Assembly (NCBI GenBank): GCA_016704145.1
Contig: JADJAS010000001.1
Location: 496,001 to 560,000, forward strand
DNA from: Rhodocyclaceae bacterium
GTDB taxonomy: Bacteria > Pseudomonadota > Gammaproteobacteria > Burkholderiales > Rhodocyclaceae
Direction of reading: 5' to 3'
DNA: 64,000 bases
Shown: in pieces, positions 43,726 through 53,110 of the stretch
Layout of the letters: every line of letters begins with the position of its first letter
How positions within the stretch are numbered: position 1 is the stretch's first letter
Translations under genes and position numbers: made by a program
Notes under the pieces: model-generated
What the model was told of the DNA's origin: nothing
The model's input: the letters and a program-made list of their open reading frames with translations, nothing else
Database searches by the model: none

Positions 43726-45273
43726 ATGAGCCAAGTGCCCGACAACACCCCCATCATCGTCGGCGTCGGCCAGCATTGTCCGGCGACCGTGGACTTCAAC
43801 GTCCCCTCGGCGCCGGCCGACCTGGGGGCCGCCGCCGCCCGCCTGGCCCTGGCCGATTCGGGCCAGGCCGAGAAGCTGGCCCAAATACTGGACAGCGTCG
43901 TCTTCATGAAGCTGTTCGCCGACATCGGCATGTTCAAGTCGCCTTTCGGCGGCAGCACCAAAATCGCCCGCTCGCTGACCCAGCGTTTGGGCATCAATCC
44001 GCGGGAGGTGATTTATTCGGCCGTGGGCGGCAATGTGCCGCAGAAGATGATCAACGACTACGCCGAGCAGATTGCCCGCGGCGAGATCCGCGCCGCCCTG
44101 CTGGCCGGCGGTGAGGCCATGCGTACCGCCGCCGAGGCCCGGCGCGCCGGCGTCACCCTCGACTGGAACGAGGACCCGGCCGGCGAGATGATCGACCACG
44201 GCCCGCCGGAGGACATGGTCAGCGACTTCGAGTACGCCCATGGCGTCGGCCTGGCCATCTGGTCCTATCCGCTGTTCGAGCACGGCATCCGCGGCAAGCG
44301 CGGCCGCGGCGTCGCCGAACACATGCGGGCCATGGGCCGCCTCTGCGCCCGCCTCAACCGCGTCGCCCAGCAGAATCCCAAGGCCGCCTACCGCACACCG
44401 CGCTCGGCCGAGGAAATCGCCACGCCCGCCGAGAAGAACCGCATCATCAGCCATCCCTATACCCTGCTGATGAACGCCAACGAGAAGCTGGATGCCGGCG
44501 CCGCGGTGATCTGCGACCTCAGGGCCAGCCGCGCCCTCGGCATCGATCCCTCTCGCTGGATCCACCTGCGCGGCTGCGGCGACGCCATCGAGCGCATGCG
44601 CACCATCGACCACATCGATTTCCACAGCTCGCCGGCGCTGGCCCTGATCGGTCGCAAGGCCCTGGCCATGGCCGGGATCACCATCAGCGAGGTGGACTTC
44701 TTCGACTTTTACAGCTGTTTCCCCTCGGCCACCGAACTGGCCGCCGACGCCATGGGCCTGGCCGAGGACGACCCGCGGGAGATTTCGGTCACCGGCGGCC
44801 TGCCCTACTTCGGCGGGCCGGGCAACGCCTATGTGCTGCATGCGGTCGCCGAGACGGTCGACTGGCTGCGCCAGGGACGCGGCCGCTACGGCATGGTCAC
44901 CGGCAACGGCGGCCTGATGTCCAAGGAATCGGTGGGCATCTACTCGCCCCTGCCCGGCAGCGGCGAGTGGCGGCGCGAGGATCCGAAGGCGTACCAGAAG
45001 GAACTGGACGCGGTGCCGACGCCGCGCATCGAGCGCCAGCCGAACGGCGAGGCGCGCATCGAAACCTACACCGTGCATTACGAAAAGGGCGTGCCCGCCC
45101 GCGGCGTCATCATCGGCCGCCTGCTCGCCGACGATGCCCGCTTCGTCGCCAACACCCCGGCGGACCGGATGGACATCCTCTCCTGGCTGACCACAGCCGA
45201 ACCCCTGGGCTCGCTTGGCCAGGTCAGCAATGCCGAAGGTCGCAACACTTTCGTGCCGGCACAATTCGCCTAA
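43726..45273 (+). CDS. Thiolase-like protein lacking the N-terminal catalytic cysteine
   Basis: A 515-residue thiolase-fold protein. Where active thiolases carry the nucleophilic Cys (ACGSS) this one reads SAVGGNVPQKMIND, so it lacks that Cys. A related subfamily without the Cys exists and is annotated acetyl-CoA acetyltransferase. The second half includes VDFFDFYSCFPSATELAA and GGLPYFGGPGNAYV. The last 90 residues (RIETYTVHYEKGVPARGVIIGRLLADDARF) resemble a DUF35-like OB fold. It may be a hydratase/aldolase partner or use a different chemistry. Located between the dehydrogenase and a flavoprotein. Confidence 0.83.
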   Translation: MSQVPDNTPIIVGVGQHCPATVDFNVPSAPADLGAAAARLALADSGQAEKLAQILDSVVFMKLFADIGMFKSPFGGSTKIARSLTQRLGINPREVIYSAVGGNVPQKMINDYAEQIARGEIRAALLAGGEAMRTAAEARRAGVTLDWNEDPAGEMIDHGPPEDMVSDFEYAHGVGLAIWSYPLFEHGIRGKRGRGVAEHMRAMGRLCARLNRVAQQNPKAAYRTPRSAEEIATPAEKNRIISHPYTLLMNANEKLDAGAAVICDLRASRALGIDPSRWIHLRGCGDAIERMRTIDHIDFHSSPALALIGRKALAMAGITISEVDFFDFYSCFPSATELAADAMGLAEDDPREISVTGGLPYFGGPGNAYVLHAVAETVDWLRQGRGRYGMVTGNGGLMSKESVGIYSPLPGSGEWRREDPKAYQKELDAVPTPRIERQPNGEARIETYTVHYEKGVPARGVIIGRLLADDARFVANTPADRMDILSWLTTAEPLGSLGQVSNAEGRNTFVPAQFA

Positions 45274-45286
45274 GGGAAAGACTTTC

Positions 45287-46414
45287 GTGAAGACAGAAAT
45301 CTGCCGGCGCCTAGGTATCGCCCTGCCCATCTTCGCCTTCAGCCACTGCCGCGACGTGGTGGTGGCGGTCAGCAAGGCCGGGGGCCTGGGCGTGCTCGGC
45401 GCCGCCGGCTTCACGCCAGAGCAGTTGCGCCGGGAACTCGACTGGATCAGCGAACGGCTCGGCGACTTCCCCTTCGGCATCGACGTAATCATGCCCAAGA
45501 AGCTGGAGCAGGGCGAGGTCGGCGACTTGCAAGCGATGATTCCGGAGGGTCACAAAGCCTGGGTGGAGACGGTGTTGAAGCGCTACGGCATCGCCCCCCT
45601 GCCAGCGAATGCGGAAGGCGGTGCCTACGGCATCAGCGGCGAGCAAATCGGTTGGACCCACGACTTGTGCCGCCAGTTGCTCGACGTAGCCTTCGCCTAT
45701 CCGGGCCTCAAGGTCATGGTCAATGCCCTGGGCACACCGCCGGCGGACATTCTCGAGGAATGCCACCGCCGCGGCATCCTGGTCGGCGCCCTGGCCGGCA
45801 AGGTCAAGCACGCCCAGGCCCACAAGGCCGGCGGCGTCGATTTCGTGGTGGCCCAGGGCCATGAGGCCGGCGGCCATACCGGCGAGATCACCACCATGGT
45901 GCTGGTGCCCCAGGTGGTGGATGCGGTGGCGCCGCTGCCGGTGCTGGCGGCCGGCGGCATCGCCGGCGGCCGGCAGATCGCCGCGGCCCTGGCCCTGGGG
46001 GCCCAGGGCGTCTGGTGCGGCTCGGTCTGGCTGACCACCCCCGAATCCGACGTGGAACCGCTGCCCAAACAGAAGCTCTTGGCGGCCGGCAGCGGCGACA
46101 CGGTGCGCAGCCGGGTAATCAGCGGCAAACCGGCGCGCATGCTGCGCTCGGCCTGGACCGACGCCTGGGAGGCCAAGGACTGCCCGGGCTTCCTGCCCCT
46201 GCCGCTGCAGGGCATGCTGGTCCAGGAAGCCCACCTGCGCATCGCCAAGGCCAGGCATCCGGATCTGGCCTTTTATCCCTGCGGCCAGACCGTCGGCCTG
46301 TGCAACGACGAGCGCGACTGTCGCAGCATCGTCCGTGGCATGGTCGAGGAATACGTGGAGACTGTGGAACGGCTGGCCGCCTCCATGAACGAGGACGAGG
46401 CGACACCGGCCTGA
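45287..46414 (+). CDS. Nitronate monooxygenase-like FMN flavoprotein
   Basis: A 375-residue TIM-barrel flavoprotein of the NMO/2-nitropropane dioxygenase family. Segments AVSKAGGLGVLGAAGF, FVVAQGHEAGGHTGE and LPVLAAGGIAGGRQIAAALALGAQGVWCGS match the FMN-binding core. The N terminus reads PIFAFSHCRDVVV rather than the usual QAPM, as in the paralogue at 50.2 kb. In a beta-oxidation operon a nitronate role is unlikely; relatives such as mycobacterial IpdC act on CoA thioesters in steroid ring degradation, so a CoA-ester dehydrogenase or reductase is possible. A GTG start at 45287 has GGGAAAG upstream. Confidence 0.85.
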   Translation: MKTEICRRLGIALPIFAFSHCRDVVVAVSKAGGLGVLGAAGFTPEQLRRELDWISERLGDFPFGIDVIMPKKLEQGEVGDLQAMIPEGHKAWVETVLKRYGIAPLPANAEGGAYGISGEQIGWTHDLCRQLLDVAFAYPGLKVMVNALGTPPADILEECHRRGILVGALAGKVKHAQAHKAGGVDFVVAQGHEAGGHTGEITTMVLVPQVVDAVAPLPVLAAGGIAGGRQIAAALALGAQGVWCGSVWLTTPESDVEPLPKQKLLAAGSGDTVRSRVISGKPARMLRSAWTDAWEAKDCPGFLPLPLQGMLVQEAHLRIAKARHPDLAFYPCGQTVGLCNDERDCRSIVRGMVEEYVETVERLAASMNEDEATPA

Positions 46415-46459
46415 GGTCGGCGCCGCCCCTTCCACCCTTGCTGAAAAAAGGAAACTGTC

Positions 46460-47266
46460 ATGTCCGATCTGCTCTTCGAACACCGCGGCCCGGTGGCCTG
46501 GATCACCATCAACCGGCCGGAGGCCAACAACACCCTCAGCGCGGCGGCCTTCGTCGGCCTGGTCGATGCCTGGGACGAAGTCCGCAACAACCCTGCGATC
46601 CGCGTCGCCGTGCTGACGGCGGCCGGTGACCGCGATTTCTCTTGCGGCGGCGATCTGGGCAACGTGGTGCCGTTATGGACCGGTGCCCGCAAGCCGGCAA
46701 CACCGGCCGAGGCACGCCTGGTGGCCGAACCTCGCCTCCCGTCCTGGGCCCTGCTGCGCGAAGAGCCACTCTACAAGCCGATCATCGCCGCGGTTAACGG
46801 CCGCGCTCTTGGCGGCGGCTGCGAGCTGCTGGAAGCCACGGACGTGCGCATCGCCGCCAGCCACGCAATTTTCGGGCTGCCGGAGGCCAAGGTCGGCATG
46901 CTGCCCGGCGGGGGTTCCATGGTGCGGCTCGCCCGCCAGATTCCCTATGCCCACGCCATGAAGTTCATGCTCACCGGCGACCCCATCGACGCACAGACGG
47001 CCCTCGCCTGGGGCCTAGTCAGCGAGGTGGTGCCGGGCGGCGAGCTGCTTGCCCGCGCCGAAGCGCTGGCCGAGCGCATTGTCGCCAACGCACCGCTGGC
47101 GGTCCAGGCCATCAAGCGCACGGCGTTGCAAAGCCACACGGCCGAATGGGCCGATGCCTTTCGCATTGAGGACGAGGAATCGGTCCGCGTCGTCGCCAGC
47201 AAGGATGCCCGCGAAGGGCCTCGTGCCTTCAAAGAGAAGCGCCCTCCCCTGTTCACCGGCGAATGA
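46460..47266 (+). CDS. Enoyl-CoA hydratase/isomerase (crotonase family)
   Basis: A 268-residue crotonase-fold protein. Oxyanion-hole segments: FSCGGDLGNV and VNGRALGGGCELLEATDVRIA. The Glu in FGLPEAKVGMLPGGGSMVRL is at the hydratase catalytic position. Its RQIPYAHAMKFMLTGDPI and final KEKRPPLFTGE parallel the crotonase of block B. It would hydrate the enoyl-CoA made by the dehydrogenase of this operon. The stop codon overlaps the ATG of the CoA ligase by four bases. Confidence 0.92.
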   Translation: MSDLLFEHRGPVAWITINRPEANNTLSAAAFVGLVDAWDEVRNNPAIRVAVLTAAGDRDFSCGGDLGNVVPLWTGARKPATPAEARLVAEPRLPSWALLREEPLYKPIIAAVNGRALGGGCELLEATDVRIAASHAIFGLPEAKVGMLPGGGSMVRLARQIPYAHAMKFMLTGDPIDAQTALAWGLVSEVVPGGELLARAEALAERIVANAPLAVQAIKRTALQSHTAEWADAFRIEDEESVRVVASKDAREGPRAFKEKRPPLFTGE

Positions 47267-48852
47267 CCATGGCTGACTCGATCTTCGCCCAGGCCTGCGC
47301 CCGGGCGGCGGAGGGAATGGAAATCGCCGCCGTGGCGGCCGCACAGCCCGGGCGTATCGCGCTGTGGAGCAAGGCCGGGTCGATGACTTTCGGCGAACTC
47401 AACCGCCAATCCAATCAGCTTGTCCGTCGCCTTCGCGAGGCGGGTGTCGGCGACGGCGATGCCGTGGCGCTCACTTGCGGCAATCGCATGGAGTTCGCCA
47501 TCGTCACGTTCGCCGCGTATCGCGCCGGCCTGCGCTTGACGCCGATCAACTGGCATCTGGGCGCCGACGACATCCATTACATCGTCGACAACTGCGAAGC
47601 AAAGGCGCTCTTTCTCGACAGCGGCATCGCCGGCGTAGCACACCGGTGCGCCCGCTTGCCACAACTGCGGCTCAAGGTTGCCATCGGTAAGCCTCTCGAT
47701 GGTTATACGGCTTGGCAGGATATCCTGAGTGGCGTCGACGACAGCGACATCGCCGATCCGGTCCGCGGCACCACGATGATGTACACCTCGGGAACGACCG
47801 GGCGCCCCAAGGGCGTATTGCGCAGCCAGCCCGACCCCACCCGCGCGGCACAAATGCAGTTGATGCTAACGCAAGTATTCCACTTCGATCCGGACAGCGG
47901 CCATGACCGCACGCTGGCCACGGGACCGCTCTATCATGCAGGACCCTTCGGACTCTGCCTGACGACGCCACTGACCGCCGGCATCGGCAGCGTCATCATG
48001 GACAAGTGGGATGCGGAGCGAATGCTGGCTCTGATCGAGCAATATCGCATCACGCACACCTTCTGCGTACCGACGATGTTCACCCGTCTGCTGCGTCTGC
48101 CCGATGAGATACGCCGACGCTACGATACCAGCAGCCTGCGTTTCATCATCCACGGCGCGGCCCCATGCTCGGTGGACACCAAGAGGGCGATGCTCGACTG
48201 GCTGGGACCCATCATCTGGGAGATGTTCGCCGGTACGGAGGGCCCTGGGACCGTGGTCGGTCCGCAGGAGTGGCTGGCCAAGCCCGGTACCGTCGGCAAA
48301 CCCGCCCCCGGCCAGGTGCGCATCCTGGACGACGCCGGCAACGAGTGCCTCCCCGGGCATGCGGGCCATATTTTCATGGTGAATCCGCCCGGCAGCCCGT
48401 TCAAGTACTTCAAGGATCCGGACAAGACGCAGGCGAGCCAGCGGGACGGCTACTTCACCGCCGGCGACATCGGCTACCTGGACACCGACGGTTATCTTTT
48501 CCCCACCGGTCGCAGCGCCGAAGTGATCATCGCTGGCGGCGTCAATCTCTATCCCCAGGAGATCGACGATGTACTCGCCCGGCATCCGGCCGTGGCCGAC
48601 GTGGCCTGTGTCGGCGTGCCCAATGCCGACCTGGGCGAGGAGGTGAAGGCCATCATCACCCTCCACCCCGGCCAGCAGGGCGACGACGCCCAGCGGCGCA
48701 GCCTGATGGACTATTGCGCCGAGCACCTTTCCAAGCAGAAGTGGCCGCGCAGCATCGATTTCGTGGACGGACTGCCCCGCTCCGAGGCCGGCAAGATCCT
48801 GCGCGGCAAGTTGCGTGCGGAATTCTGGAAAGACCGGGACCGGCAAATCTAA
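47263..48852 (+). CDS. Acyl-CoA synthetase (AMP-forming ligase)
   Basis: A 529-residue ANL-family ligase. The P-loop-like motif MMYTSGTTGRPKGV is at about residues 172-185. Then come FAGTEGPGTVVGP, the hinge segment FPTGRSAEVIIAGGVNLYPQEID, and the C-terminal lysine region LPRSEAGKILRGKLRAEF. It activates an unknown carboxylic acid to its CoA ester. It differs clearly from the ligase at 16.0 kb. Start at 47263 overlaps the crotonase stop; a second ATG at 47269 is possible. The racemase-like gene follows at 76 bp. Confidence 0.93.
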   Translation: MTMADSIFAQACARAAEGMEIAAVAAAQPGRIALWSKAGSMTFGELNRQSNQLVRRLREAGVGDGDAVALTCGNRMEFAIVTFAAYRAGLRLTPINWHLGADDIHYIVDNCEAKALFLDSGIAGVAHRCARLPQLRLKVAIGKPLDGYTAWQDILSGVDDSDIADPVRGTTMMYTSGTTGRPKGVLRSQPDPTRAAQMQLMLTQVFHFDPDSGHDRTLATGPLYHAGPFGLCLTTPLTAGIGSVIMDKWDAERMLALIEQYRITHTFCVPTMFTRLLRLPDEIRRRYDTSSLRFIIHGAAPCSVDTKRAMLDWLGPIIWEMFAGTEGPGTVVGPQEWLAKPGTVGKPAPGQVRILDDAGNECLPGHAGHIFMVNPPGSPFKYFKDPDKTQASQRDGYFTAGDIGYLDTDGYLFPTGRSAEVIIAGGVNLYPQEIDDVLARHPAVADVACVGVPNADLGEEVKAIITLHPGQQGDDAQRRSLMDYCAEHLSKQKWPRSIDFVDGLPRSEAGKILRGKLRAEFWKDRDRQI

Positions 48853-48928
48853 GCGCACTCACGATTTTCCGCACCGCGACCATGCCATCATTGCCCGCTC
48901 CCCATCCGACTCAATACCAGGACAGACG

Positions 48929-50107
48929 ATGACCAAGCCCCTTGCCGGAATCCGCATCCTCGACTTCAGCCAGTATCTGCCCGGCCCCTTAGCCACCCAG
49001 CATTTTGGCGATCTCGGTGCCGACGTGATCAAGGTGGAAAACCGCCAGGGCGGCGACCTGGCCCGGCCCCAGCCCGGCGGCGGCACCTCGCACATGTTCC
49101 TGCTGGTGAACCGCAACAAGCGTTCCCTGGCCGTGGACCTGCGCCAGCCCGAAGGCATGGAGGTCGTTCGTCGCCTAGCCGCCCAGATGGATGTACTAAT
49201 CGAAGGCTTCCGCCCCGGCGTCATGGCCAAGCTGGGCCTGGACTACACCACCCTCAGCCAAGTCAATCCGAAGCTGGTCTATTGCTCGATCACCGGCTAC
49301 GGCCAGGACGGCCCCTGGAGCCAGTTGGGCGGCCACGACATCAACTACCAGAGCATTGCCGGCGCCCTGGAACAGAGCGGCGCCCAGGATGGCCCGCCGG
49401 CGCCCGGCGGCTTTCAGGCAGCCGACATCGCCGGCGGCACGCTCACCGCGGCAATGACCGTGCTGGCAGCTCTGGTGGATGCCCAACGCAGCGGTCGTGG
49501 CCGCTATGTGGATGTTTCGATGACCGACTCGGCCATGGCTAACATGATCATGGCCCTGGCCGCCACCGACACCTATGGTGGCGGCAAGCCCATGGCCCGG
49601 GGCGACGACTACCCGACTGGCCGACTGCCCTGCTACGGCGTCTATGCCACCCAGGACGGCCGTCACCTGGCCCTGGGCGCCCTGGAGCCCCAGTTCTGGA
49701 AAAGTTTCTGCGAAGCTTCAGGCCGTCCCGACCTGATCCCCCAAGGCTGGGCCATGGGCGACAAGGCCTCGACCGCCAAGGCGGCCATCGCCGAACTGGT
49801 GGCCAGCCGTTCCCTGGCCGAATGGCAGAAACTGCTCGCCAGCGTCGATGGCTGTGCCACGCCGGTGCTGCGCCTGGACGAAGCGATGACCCATCCACAG
49901 ATCCAGGCCCGGGCCATGGTCGGCAACAGCACCGGTCCGGAAGGGCAATCCTTCCGGTATTTCCGGTATCCGGCCAAGCTTAGTGACTACCAGTTCTCGG
50001 TGGATCGCCGACCCCCGGGGCTGGGCGAGCACAACTGGGAAATCCTCCAGACCCTGGGCTACGGCGACGCCGATATCCAGGCGCTGGCGGACCAGAAGGT
50101 CATTTGA
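48929..50107 (+). CDS. Alpha-methylacyl-CoA racemase-like CaiB/BaiF protein
   Basis: A 392-residue CaiB-fold protein. N-terminal GIRILDFSQYLPGPLATQHFGDLGADVIKVEN is family-typical. The racemase-like motif GGHDINYQSIAGAL matches the active-site His region of alpha-methylacyl-CoA racemase, and the Asp in FQAADIAGGTLTA may be the second catalytic residue. Such enzymes invert 2-methylacyl-CoA, as needed for branched or steroid side-chain oxidation. The alternative is a CoA transferase, which the longer C-terminal region keeps open. The ATG at 48929 has only a weak ribosome site. Confidence 0.8.
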   Translation: MTKPLAGIRILDFSQYLPGPLATQHFGDLGADVIKVENRQGGDLARPQPGGGTSHMFLLVNRNKRSLAVDLRQPEGMEVVRRLAAQMDVLIEGFRPGVMAKLGLDYTTLSQVNPKLVYCSITGYGQDGPWSQLGGHDINYQSIAGALEQSGAQDGPPAPGGFQAADIAGGTLTAAMTVLAALVDAQRSGRGRYVDVSMTDSAMANMIMALAATDTYGGGKPMARGDDYPTGRLPCYGVYATQDGRHLALGALEPQFWKSFCEASGRPDLIPQGWAMGDKASTAKAAIAELVASRSLAEWQKLLASVDGCATPVLRLDEAMTHPQIQARAMVGNSTGPEGQSFRYFRYPAKLSDYQFSVDRRPPGLGEHNWEILQTLGYGDADIQALADQKVI

Positions 50108-50154
50108 GCGGCGATTTGACAACCGTCAGTTATTGAAGAAAGGTCAGGAGAACT

Positions 50155-51285
50155 ATGCGTACCATCGTTTGTGACATGCTCGGCATCGACGTTCCCATCT
50201 TCGCCTTCACCCATTGCCGCGACGTGGTGGTGGAAGTTTCCAAGGCCGGCGGTCTGGGCGTGTTGGGCATGGTCGGCTTCACGCCGGAGCAGGTGAAGGA
50301 GGAGTTGGACTGGATCGACGCGCACATCGGCGACAAGCCCTATGGCGTCGATATCGTGATCCCGCAGAAGTACGAGGGCATGGGCGCCACCGACCCGAAG
50401 GACCTGGAACGCCAACTGAAGCAGGCCGTACCCCAGGGCCATTTCGATTTCGCGGAGAAGTTGTTGAATGACCATGGCGTGCCCGCTTGGCCCGACGACT
50501 CGGAAATGGGTCTGCTGGGCTGGACCGAGGCCTCGGCGCGGCCGCAGTTGGAAGAGGCCCTGCGCCACCCCAAGGTGCGTCTGGTGGCCAATGCCCTGGG
50601 CACGCCGCCGGCCGAGGTGATCGCCGAAATCAAGGCCAGCGGCCGCCTGGTGGCCGCCCTGTGCGGCAAGATCAAGCAAGGCTTGCGACACAAGGCAGCC
50701 GGCGTCGATATCGTGATCGCCCAGGGCCACGAAGGCGGCGGCCACACTGGCGAGATCGGCTCCGTGGTCCTGTGGCCGCAGATGGTCGATGCCCTGGCGC
50801 CAACACCGGTTCTTGCGGCTGGCGGCGTCGGTAATGGCCGGCAGATGGCGGCGGCCTTGGCCATGGGTTGTGCCGGCGTGTGGACCGGTTCCCTGTGGCT
50901 GACGGTTACCGAGGCCCAGGCAGAGCCAGCCCAAAAGGAAGGCCTGCTACGTGCCACCTCGGAGGACACAGTGCGTTCCCGCTCCTGGACCGGCAAGCCG
51001 GCGCGGATGCTCAAGAACGACTGGACCGAGGCCTGGGAGGATCCGGCCAATCCCAAGCCCTTGGGCATGCCGCTGCAGGGTCTGGTCAGCGCCGACGCGA
51101 TGCGCCGCACCGTTCGCTATGCCGGTGTCGCCGACACCCAAAAGGTGATCTTCAATCCCTGCGGCCAGGTAATCGGCCAGATCAACCGGGCCGAATCATC
51201 GAAGGAGGTGGTCTTCCGCTTGCTGAATGAATATGTCGATACGGTAACCGGCATGGCCGAACATCTGAAAGCGAGCGAAAGCTAG
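50155..51285 (+). CDS. Nitronate monooxygenase-like FMN flavoprotein (second copy)
   Basis: A 376-residue paralogue of the flavoprotein at 45.3 kb. Matching blocks include PIFAFTHCRDVVVEVSKAGGLGVLGMVGFTPEQ, VANALGTPPAEVI, VIAQGHEGGGHTGEIG and PCGQVIGQINRAE. The region at residues 70-125 diverges most, so substrate specificity may differ. FMN-binding core intact. Ribosome site AGGTCAGGAG precedes the ATG. Two copies in a single operon suggest two related reactions on the same degradation route. Confidence 0.85.
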   Translation: MRTIVCDMLGIDVPIFAFTHCRDVVVEVSKAGGLGVLGMVGFTPEQVKEELDWIDAHIGDKPYGVDIVIPQKYEGMGATDPKDLERQLKQAVPQGHFDFAEKLLNDHGVPAWPDDSEMGLLGWTEASARPQLEEALRHPKVRLVANALGTPPAEVIAEIKASGRLVAALCGKIKQGLRHKAAGVDIVIAQGHEGGGHTGEIGSVVLWPQMVDALAPTPVLAAGGVGNGRQMAAALAMGCAGVWTGSLWLTVTEAQAEPAQKEGLLRATSEDTVRSRSWTGKPARMLKNDWTEAWEDPANPKPLGMPLQGLVSADAMRRTVRYAGVADTQKVIFNPCGQVIGQINRAESSKEVVFRLLNEYVDTVTGMAEHLKASES

Positions 51286-51330
51286 GCCGAGCAAAATCAC
51301 TCCATACCCACCATCGACTGGAGAAGTCAA

Positions 51331-52173
51331 GTGAGCCAAACCGCTCGATCCAACGACTCGAACTCGGACATGCATCAAGACCGGCCGCAGGTGAACGACC
51401 TCGCGGGGCGCGTGGCCATCGTTACTGGCGGCACTTCCGGCATCGGTGCCGCGACGGTACGCGAGTTGGTCGGCCATGGCGCCCGCGTGATGATCGTGGG
51501 CATCGACGATGCCGCCGGAGCAAAACTGGCAACCGATCTGGGAGCTGCCGCCCGCTACCACCATGCCGACGTCGGTCGCGCCGGCGACGTCGCCGCCATG
51601 GTTGCGGCGACCGAGGATGCCTTCGGCCGCTTGGACGTCCTGATCAATAACGCCGGCATGGGCAACTTCGGTGAGACACCGGATCTCGACGAAGGGCAAT
51701 GGCAACGCGTCATCGACGTGAATCTGAGTTCAGTATTCCATGCCTGCAAGCACGCCATTCCCCGCCTGCGTCGCCAGGGTGGAGGTGCGATCGTCAATGT
51801 CGCATCGGTCTCCGGCATGGCTGCGGACTACGGCTTCACCGCCTACGCGGCGTCTAAGGGTGCCGTGATCAACTACACGCGGGCATTGGCCCTCGACCAT
51901 GCCCGCGATGGCATCCGCGTCAACGCCGTCTGTCCCGGCCTCATCGACACTCCCTTGACCGCCGGCACCTTGAGCATGCCCGCGCTCCGCCAGACCTGGT
52001 GCGAGAACATTCCGCTCCAGCGCGCCGGTCGTCCGGAGGAGGTGGCGCGCCTGATCCGCTTCCTGGTTTCCGATGACGCCAGCTACATCACCGGCGCCAT
52101 CATCCCGGTCGACGGCGGCCTCATCGCCTGGAGCGGCCAACCCAACCTGCCAAAGCTGCTCAAGCCAGCCTGA
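51331..52173 (+). CDS. Short-chain dehydrogenase/reductase (SDR)
   Basis: A 280-residue classical SDR. Cofactor motif TGGTSGIG near residue 32, LINNAGMGNF, catalytic Ser in NVASVSGMAADYG and Tyr/Lys in AYAASKGAVINY. The end YITGAIIPVDGGLIAWSG is nearly the same as in the SDR of block B, which suggests a duplication. The start is a GTG at 51331 with GGAG seven bases upstream; an in-frame ATG at 51370 is the alternative. It would act on a hydroxy or keto group of the CoA intermediate or of the free substrate. Confidence 0.92.
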   Translation: MSQTARSNDSNSDMHQDRPQVNDLAGRVAIVTGGTSGIGAATVRELVGHGARVMIVGIDDAAGAKLATDLGAAARYHHADVGRAGDVAAMVAATEDAFGRLDVLINNAGMGNFGETPDLDEGQWQRVIDVNLSSVFHACKHAIPRLRRQGGGAIVNVASVSGMAADYGFTAYAASKGAVINYTRALALDHARDGIRVNAVCPGLIDTPLTAGTLSMPALRQTWCENIPLQRAGRPEEVARLIRFLVSDDASYITGAIIPVDGGLIAWSGQPNLPKLLKPA

Positions 52174-52195
52174 GGCCCGCCTGAGGAAATCGCGC

Positions 52196-53059
52196 ATGGG
52201 CACCGACAACACCCTACGTACCTTTGCCGGCGCCACGGCCATCGTCACCGGCGGCGCCTCCGGCATCGGCCGGGCGTTGTGCGAAGAACTGGCGCGGCGG
52301 GAGTGCCGCGTGGTCGTTGCCGACCTGCAGGGCGGCCTCGCGACGGACGTCGCCGACGCCATCATCCGGACGGGCGGCCATGCCGATGCCGTACAACTCG
52401 ATGTCACCGACCCGGTGGCGTTCGAGAACCTGGTGCGGGACACGATGGCCCGTGCGGGCAGCCTCGACTATCTTTTCAACAATGCCGGCATTCATATCGC
52501 CGGCAACGCCGAGCATTACGGCATCGAGGACTGGAGCCGCATCATCGACATCAATCTACGCGGGGTTGTGCACGGCGTTCAGGTCGCCTACCCGCTGATG
52601 ATGGCTCAGGGATACGGGCACATCATCAACACCGCATCGATGGCTGGGTTGTTGAGCGGCCCGGGCGCCATCGGCTACGCGACCACCAAGTTCGCCGTTG
52701 TCGGCCTCTCGCGGGCGCTGCGCGCCGAAGCATGGCGCGCGGGGGTACGGGTAAGCGTCCTTTGTCCAGGGGTCATCCGTACGCCGCTGCTTGAGAGTGG
52801 CGGCAAGTATGGCAAGCAACTGGAAAATATTTCCCTGGCCGACCAGAGACGCCAATGGGAGTCGCTGAAACCCATGGCCCCGGATGTATTTGCCCGCCAG
52901 GTTCTCGATGCCGTCGCCCGCAATGATGCCATCATCATTGTGCCGCGCTGGTGGCGGCTGCTCTGGTGGCTGGCACGCCTGTCGCCAGCCCTGGAAGAAC
53001 GGCTGGCGAGGAGTGCGTTCGAGAAAACGCAGCAGCAACTCGGGCGCGAACATACCTGA
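52196..53059 (+). CDS. Short-chain dehydrogenase/reductase (SDR), different subgroup
   Basis: A 287-residue SDR with cofactor motif TGGASGIG (residues about 19-26), FNNAGIHIAG, catalytic Ser in INTASMAGLLSG and Tyr/Lys in GYATTKFAVVGLS. The C terminus is longer than in the previous SDR and has an aromatic stretch (IIIVPRWWRLLWWLARLSP) that could touch the membrane, as in SDRs acting on hydrophobic substrates. The start ATG at 52196 follows the preceding gene by 22 bp. Confidence 0.92.
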   Translation: MGTDNTLRTFAGATAIVTGGASGIGRALCEELARRECRVVVADLQGGLATDVADAIIRTGGHADAVQLDVTDPVAFENLVRDTMARAGSLDYLFNNAGIHIAGNAEHYGIEDWSRIIDINLRGVVHGVQVAYPLMMAQGYGHIINTASMAGLLSGPGAIGYATTKFAVVGLSRALRAEAWRAGVRVSVLCPGVIRTPLLESGGKYGKQLENISLADQRRQWESLKPMAPDVFARQVLDAVARNDAIIIVPRWWRLLWWLARLSPALEERLARSAFEKTQQQLGREHT

Positions 53060-53110
53060 AGATCGAATGCCTCATGGGTCACCCGAATCCTTCCTGACGG
53101 AGCCTCTTGC

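Noticed and set aside
42448..45498. Minus-strand open frame of 1016 codons
   Set aside because: It lies antisense to the acyl-CoA dehydrogenase and thiolase-like genes, has low-complexity His/Gly/Asp-rich translation and no domain. It is a GC-rich shadow frame.
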